Part shown: positions 33,204 to 35,917 of the stretch, piece after piece
How the letters are laid out: each line of letters opens with the position of its first letter
Numbering within the stretch: position 1 is the stretch's first letter
Assembly (NCBI GenBank): GCA_022509065.1
Contig: JAFLTY010000024.1
Location: 1-35,917, forward strand
DNA: 35,917 bases
Direction of reading: 5' to 3'
Origin: Muribaculaceae bacterium
Lineage (GTDB): Bacteria; Bacteroidota; Bacteroidia; Bacteroidales; Muribaculaceae
The notes under the pieces: generated by a model
Database searches by the model: none
The model's input: the letters and a program-made list of their open reading frames with translations, nothing else
What the model was told of the DNA's origin: nothing
Translations under genes and position numbers: made by a program

Positions 33204-33279
33204 CGCCGCGTCCTAACGGGAGCGAAGCTCCCTCCTTTGTCTTAGCGGTCGGTCGCTTGCGGCCGACACTCCCATTACC
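33204..33279. repeat. REP-like repeat, copy 2
   Basis: About 76 bases in the same orientation as copy 1, with a 98-base period. Here GGGAGC-GAA-GCTCCC (33218-33232) is a perfect hairpin and the second is GGTCGC-TT-GCGGCC. Differences between the copies include paired changes, as expected for structured palindromic elements. Confidence 0.75.
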
Positions 33280-33323
33280 CTCTCTTTTTGTACAAACCGC
33301 AAATATTAAATTTTGTTAATTGC

Positions 33324-33354
33324 TTGCTTGTTAAAAATAAACTTCGTACCTTTG
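33324..33354 (+). promoter_or_regulatory. Strong Bacteroidota-type promoter, target unclear
   Basis: TTG at 33324-33326, a 20-base spacer and TACCTTTG at 33347-33354. The start should be near 33361, within the palindrome GAATTCGAATTC (33359-33370). The first ATG downstream (33421) opens only a five-codon frame, MRITS then stop. Confidence 0.65.
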
Positions 33355-33360
33355 CATCGA

Positions 33361-34011
33361 ATTCGAATTCAAGGTATCTTTATCATTTAAGCCATTATCA
33401 ACCTTTAAACACACACAATCATGAGAATAACTTCGTAACCATACACTTAGCGCGGAAACACTCCTTCGCATAACCGGGATCGGCGTCAAAACAACTCCAG
33501 CCTTCCCCTTAACACCCGCCAACGGGTACAACACCACCGTCAACATATCATGTTGACAAAAAAAACCGAAACTGTTGTTTACATAGTCTCTGTTTGAAAA
33601 TCATAAAGAAGACCCATTTTCAATTGTAGAGTCATTGAAGCACTGTTTCAAATCCACATCGAAGGCTGGATAGCCACCGATCCCCTTAATTTTCCTTATT
33701 AATTTATTTATTCACACAACACGGAAGACAGCCAATCTGGTATGGAAAGACTTAAGACATCTTTCCATACCTCTTCACACCCTTACACCTCATGCGAAAA
33801 ACCTCCTAATGCCACAGCCGCGCAACACAAGACCTGCACTTCATTTGCTAATCCAAAAATATTACTCACCTTTGCCATACCCAACGAGTTGCAGACATTC
33901 ACGAGGCGTCAAACTGAGAGATGACCGCAACGACATGAGAACTTATACTACATATTTACAGATACTACTAACTTATTTACTATTACTATTTTCCCCGAAT
34001 AAACATCTATC
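33361..34011 (+). other. Transcribed gap without an intact gene
   Basis: About 650 bases between the strong promoter and the broken BspA-like gene. It holds a mini-ORF (33421, five codons), an open frame without a start reading LLRITGIGVKTTPAF that ends near 33553, and the hairpin GTCAAC-ATATCAT-GTTGAC (33539-33557). Farther on are the 12-bp hairpin at 33739-33771 and AT-rich sequence before 34012. The 60-residue ORF at 33742-33924 begins inside the 12-bp hairpin and has no protein-like features. The region could be a long leader, a non-coding RNA or decayed coding sequence. Confidence 0.45.
33739..33771 (+). other. Perfect 12-bp stem hairpin
   Basis: GGTATGGAAAGA (33739-33750) pairs perfectly with TCTTTCCATACC (33760-33771) around a nine-base loop. 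No T-run follows on either strand, so it is not a classical terminator. It may be an RNA structure in the leader of the broken gene at 34012 or the 3' end of a small RNA. Confidence 0.6.
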
Positions 34012-34290
34012 ATGAAGAAATTTTCACTCTTGCCGCTCGTGGCACTTTGCGCCCTAAATGCCGTAGCCGCGGATGGTGACAACTTCACATATACCTACGA
34101 AGGACAAACCCTAACCTACACTGTGCTTAGTGAGGACGACAAAACCGTCCAAACCAAGAGCGGTAATATTAATTCCGCCGAAAACAATATGCACTGGTGC
34201 TTGGACGTCCTTTTCAAAGAAGACGCGTGTCATTCCAGAAAAGGATTTTCCGCTCAGAATCTGTCCCTTATCAGAAAAATGGCACTCTAG
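34012..34290 (+). pseudogene. Truncated BspA-like surface protein
   Basis: The frame codes for 92 residues. The first ~50 are a signal peptide (MKKFSLLPLVALCALNAVAA) and the N-terminal domain DNFTYTYEGQTLTYTVLSEDDKT, clearly akin to the start of the intact BspA-like protein at 31092 (FEYNGIVYTITDSDTKK). After about residue 52 the similarity stops and the frame ends without any leucine-rich repeats or sorting domain. I read it as the 5' remnant of a paralogue whose repeats were lost by deletion or recombination. A short secreted protein in its own right is less likely. Confidence 0.65.
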
Positions 34291-34689
34291 TGGGTTAAAT
34301 CTTTCCCAGACAAGCTAGCATTAAGAAAAGGCTTTTTAAATCCGCCATCGATAACGATTATCTCTTCTTGATGCTAACTAAACTCAATTTTGATGCGGTT
34401 GTCCTGAAAGTCAGAGTCGGTTATAATACCCAAATCCTTCAAAGGGTGGCTGAAATTCCTCTTTTATGACTGCCTTAAATATAGTTTATACAAGCCAAAC
34501 CGAAGAAAATTCTTTAGCGATCTAGGAAGAATTATCCGGCTTTTAATCTCAATCATAGTAATTGTTCTCCTCTTTCTATTAGCCAACGACAATCATCATT
34601 TAAGACAAGAGAATCAATCTCTTATACGAATTGAACTGTTAAAACAAACATCCCTATATTGTAAGAGATCCGCTAATTTAGATTTTTAA
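34291..34689 (+). pseudogene. Frameshifted remnant of a membrane protein gene
   Basis: Two short plus-strand frames follow each other without a proper start for the second. One runs 34371-34469 and includes MLTKLNFDAVVLK; the other runs from 34408 to the TAA at 34687-34689 and includes FKGWLKFLFYDC, then a hydrophobic helix (LLISIIVIVLLFLLA) and a polar tail. Joining the first to the second near 34405 would give a continuous protein, so a single frameshift is likely. The family is not recognised. The base composition is AT-rich like the genes that follow. Confidence 0.4.
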
Positions 34690-34695
34690 GATTTG

Positions 34696-35325
34696 TTAAT
34701 AGGAAATATTTTTTAATTCCGAATTAATGTAAACTTGTACAATTCCATCGGTATTACCAGTTTGAGATGTGGTATATAACAAATTTCCATCCGCATGCCA
34801 CATGCCTCTGAAAGTGGAAAAAGTCCCTACTTCTCTTAGCCATCCTCTAAGTTCATACGCATTACTGTCCCTTATATTTACTCCACTACCACATATTTTA
34901 AAAATTTTTCCATTAAGTATGAACTCAGGATCATCACTATAAGTAACAATGATTTCTGGGATATTATCATTGTCAAAATCATGTAACGACACTTCAAATT
35001 GCAAATCTATAATGTCATTTGCCTCACATTTGTCAGTAAATAAGTATTGTTCTTGAATCCATCCTTTACGGAATTCTATACCCCACGCTTCATTATCTCC
35101 AACAAAACCATCTATAAATAATATCGATTCTTCTTCACCGTCATTATCCAAATCAAATTGCAACTGTCTTTTAAATTCATCCATCCTGTATGGGAAAGAC
35201 ATAGGAGAAATTAAATCCCTTCCTGTAAATTCTTTTCTTTCTATGGAATGCCAGTCTGATTTTTGAGCCGTTGATTGGAGGCTTATAATAAGACACAAAA
35301 TGGTGAATAAATCTCTTATTTTCAT
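34696..35325 (-). CDS. Exported protein with acidic Asp-rich repeat motifs, unknown function
   Basis: 209 residues with a signal peptide of ~20 residues (LFTILCLIISLQSTAQ). The mature part has two FG-GAP/VCBS-like calcium-loop segments, FDLDNDGEEESILFIDG and HDFDNDNIPEIIVTYSDD, which resemble integrin-type repeats, then a beta-rich tail. It is probably exported to the periplasm or surface. It is on the minus strand, markedly AT-rich compared with the rest of the window, and follows another small exported protein gene with a 34-base gap, so the two probably form a unit. I do not recognise a named family. Confidence 0.75.
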   Translation of the reverse strand: MKIRDLFTILCLIISLQSTAQKSDWHSIERKEFTGRDLISPMSFPYRMDEFKRQLQFDLDNDGEEESILFIDGFVGDNEAWGIEFRKGWIQEQYLFTDKCEANDIIDLQFEVSLHDFDNDNIPEIIVTYSDDPEFILNGKIFKICGSGVNIRDSNAYELRGWLREVGTFSTFRGMWHADGNLLYTTSQTGNTDGIVQVYINSELKNISY

Positions 35326-35359
35326 TTCAAAGTAAAATTGTTAGTATTATTTATAAAAG

Positions 35360-35806
35360 TTATTCATCAGGATAAATAGAATCCATAATATCCATCAATT
35401 CTTCATAATCAAAGTCTATTGTAAAATATTCTCCATCTGGACTCATATATTTATATCTTAAGGTTGCGTTAACTACAATCAATTCATACAGAAAATTTTT
35501 CATATCAGGATTAGAGAAATTACTCGATAATAGTATTCTTTGAAAAATACGATTATCTAATGCGTTTTTAAATCCTTCTACTGTCTCATATTCATAGACA
35601 TATTCACATAAAGGGTAAAAGGAGCATTCTACCAACTTTAAACCATTAGAATAATCCCCATTACAATATGTTGAATTTATCATCTTAGATGATTTGTATA
35701 AATCTTCCATTACGGCCATCACTTTATTATTTTGATAATCAGTTTCTGCCATAGTTGTACTCTTGATGAGGGTCAAAAGTAGAAATAATGATAAAAATTT
35801 TTTCAT
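35360..35806 (-). CDS. Small exported protein, unknown function
   Basis: 148 residues with a signal peptide (MKKFLSLFLLLTLIKSTTMA). The mature part is helical and acidic and has two cysteines (TYCNGDYSNG and FYPLCEYVYEYE) that could pair; it ends DYEELMDIMDSIYPDE. No domain is recognised. The gene is on the minus strand, AT-rich, and upstream of the Asp-repeat protein in the same direction. The 111 bases from here to the window end show no further gene and no clear promoter. Confidence 0.72.
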   Translation of the reverse strand: MKKFLSLFLLLTLIKSTTMAETDYQNNKVMAVMEDLYKSSKMINSTYCNGDYSNGLKLVECSFYPLCEYVYEYETVEGFKNALDNRIFQRILLSSNFSNPDMKNFLYELIVVNATLRYKYMSPDGEYFTIDFDYEELMDIMDSIYPDE

Positions 35807-35917
35807 TTTATTATTTGTTGATTTAAAATCATTGAAAATAGCTATTAGAGCTCCTGCTCAAATAGAAAATTTCTCAGGTTTTCATTTGCAAGATAAGCAA
35901 AACGCTTCTTTATTGCC

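Noticed and set aside
33106-33279. CRISPR array
   Set aside because: Only two ~76-base units containing internal hairpins are present, which is too long and too few for CRISPR repeats, and no cas gene is seen.
33742-33924. 60-residue ORF in the gap before the broken BspA-like gene
   Set aside because: It begins inside a perfect hairpin, has low-complexity composition and no signal or domain; treated as chance.

Overview
This window looks like chromosomal DNA of a gut-type Bacteroidales, most plausibly Muribaculaceae or a close relative. The reasons are the Bacteroidota promoter signature (TTTG or TTG, a 19-20 base spacer, then TAnnTTTG) in front of several genes; the DUF1573, DUF3332, DUF4290 and DUF1015 proteins; BspA-like leucine-rich repeat and WG-repeat surface proteins; C-terminal sorting-like domains; and frequent lipoprotein signals. 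The family-level placement is inference. No rRNA, tRNA, CRISPR array, phage or recognisable IS element was seen.

Layout. (1) 1-2700: the end of a carboxymuconolactone decarboxylase-cupin fusion, a long imperfect palindrome, then thioredoxin, a VKOR protein with a degenerate C39-like domain and a small Ser/Thr-rich ORF (an oxidative thiol cassette), and a small membrane protein. (2) 2722-7294, minus strand: sbcC and sbcD overlapping, a DNA end-processing nuclease. (3) 7295-7856: a non-coding gap with a promoter, a terminator and inverted repeats, read here as a candidate ~270 nt structured RNA. (4) 7857-11992: DUF1573 protein, a divergent DXS-like enzyme, an MltF-like lytic transglycosylase and a DUF3332 lipoprotein. 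(5) 12171-15255: a four-subunit 2-oxoacid:ferredoxin oxidoreductase in order D-A-B-C with a coupled small protein. (6) 15282-21280: a tight gene run of cyclophilin lipoprotein, M16 peptidase, HflX, AroA, a CCGMH-motif protein and an ABC-3 metal permease. (7) 21565-26361: DUF1015 protein, an exported PD40 propeller and a large exported amidase. (8) 26536-28847: fabG, DUF4290, rimM and a small acidic protein. (9) 28877-33062: an OmpA-like periplasmic protein, a WG-repeat lipoprotein and a BspA-like protein. (10) 33063-35917: an irregular accessory end with two copies of a REP-like repeat, a strong promoter without an intact gene, strong hairpins, a broken BspA-like paralogue, a frameshifted remnant and two AT-rich exported proteins of unknown function on the minus strand.

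Most of the window is core metabolism and envelope maintenance. The parts most worth a second look are the candidate RNA at 7493-7761, the Trx/VKOR/C39-like/small-ORF cassette, and the repeat-rich decaying tail from 33063 onward.
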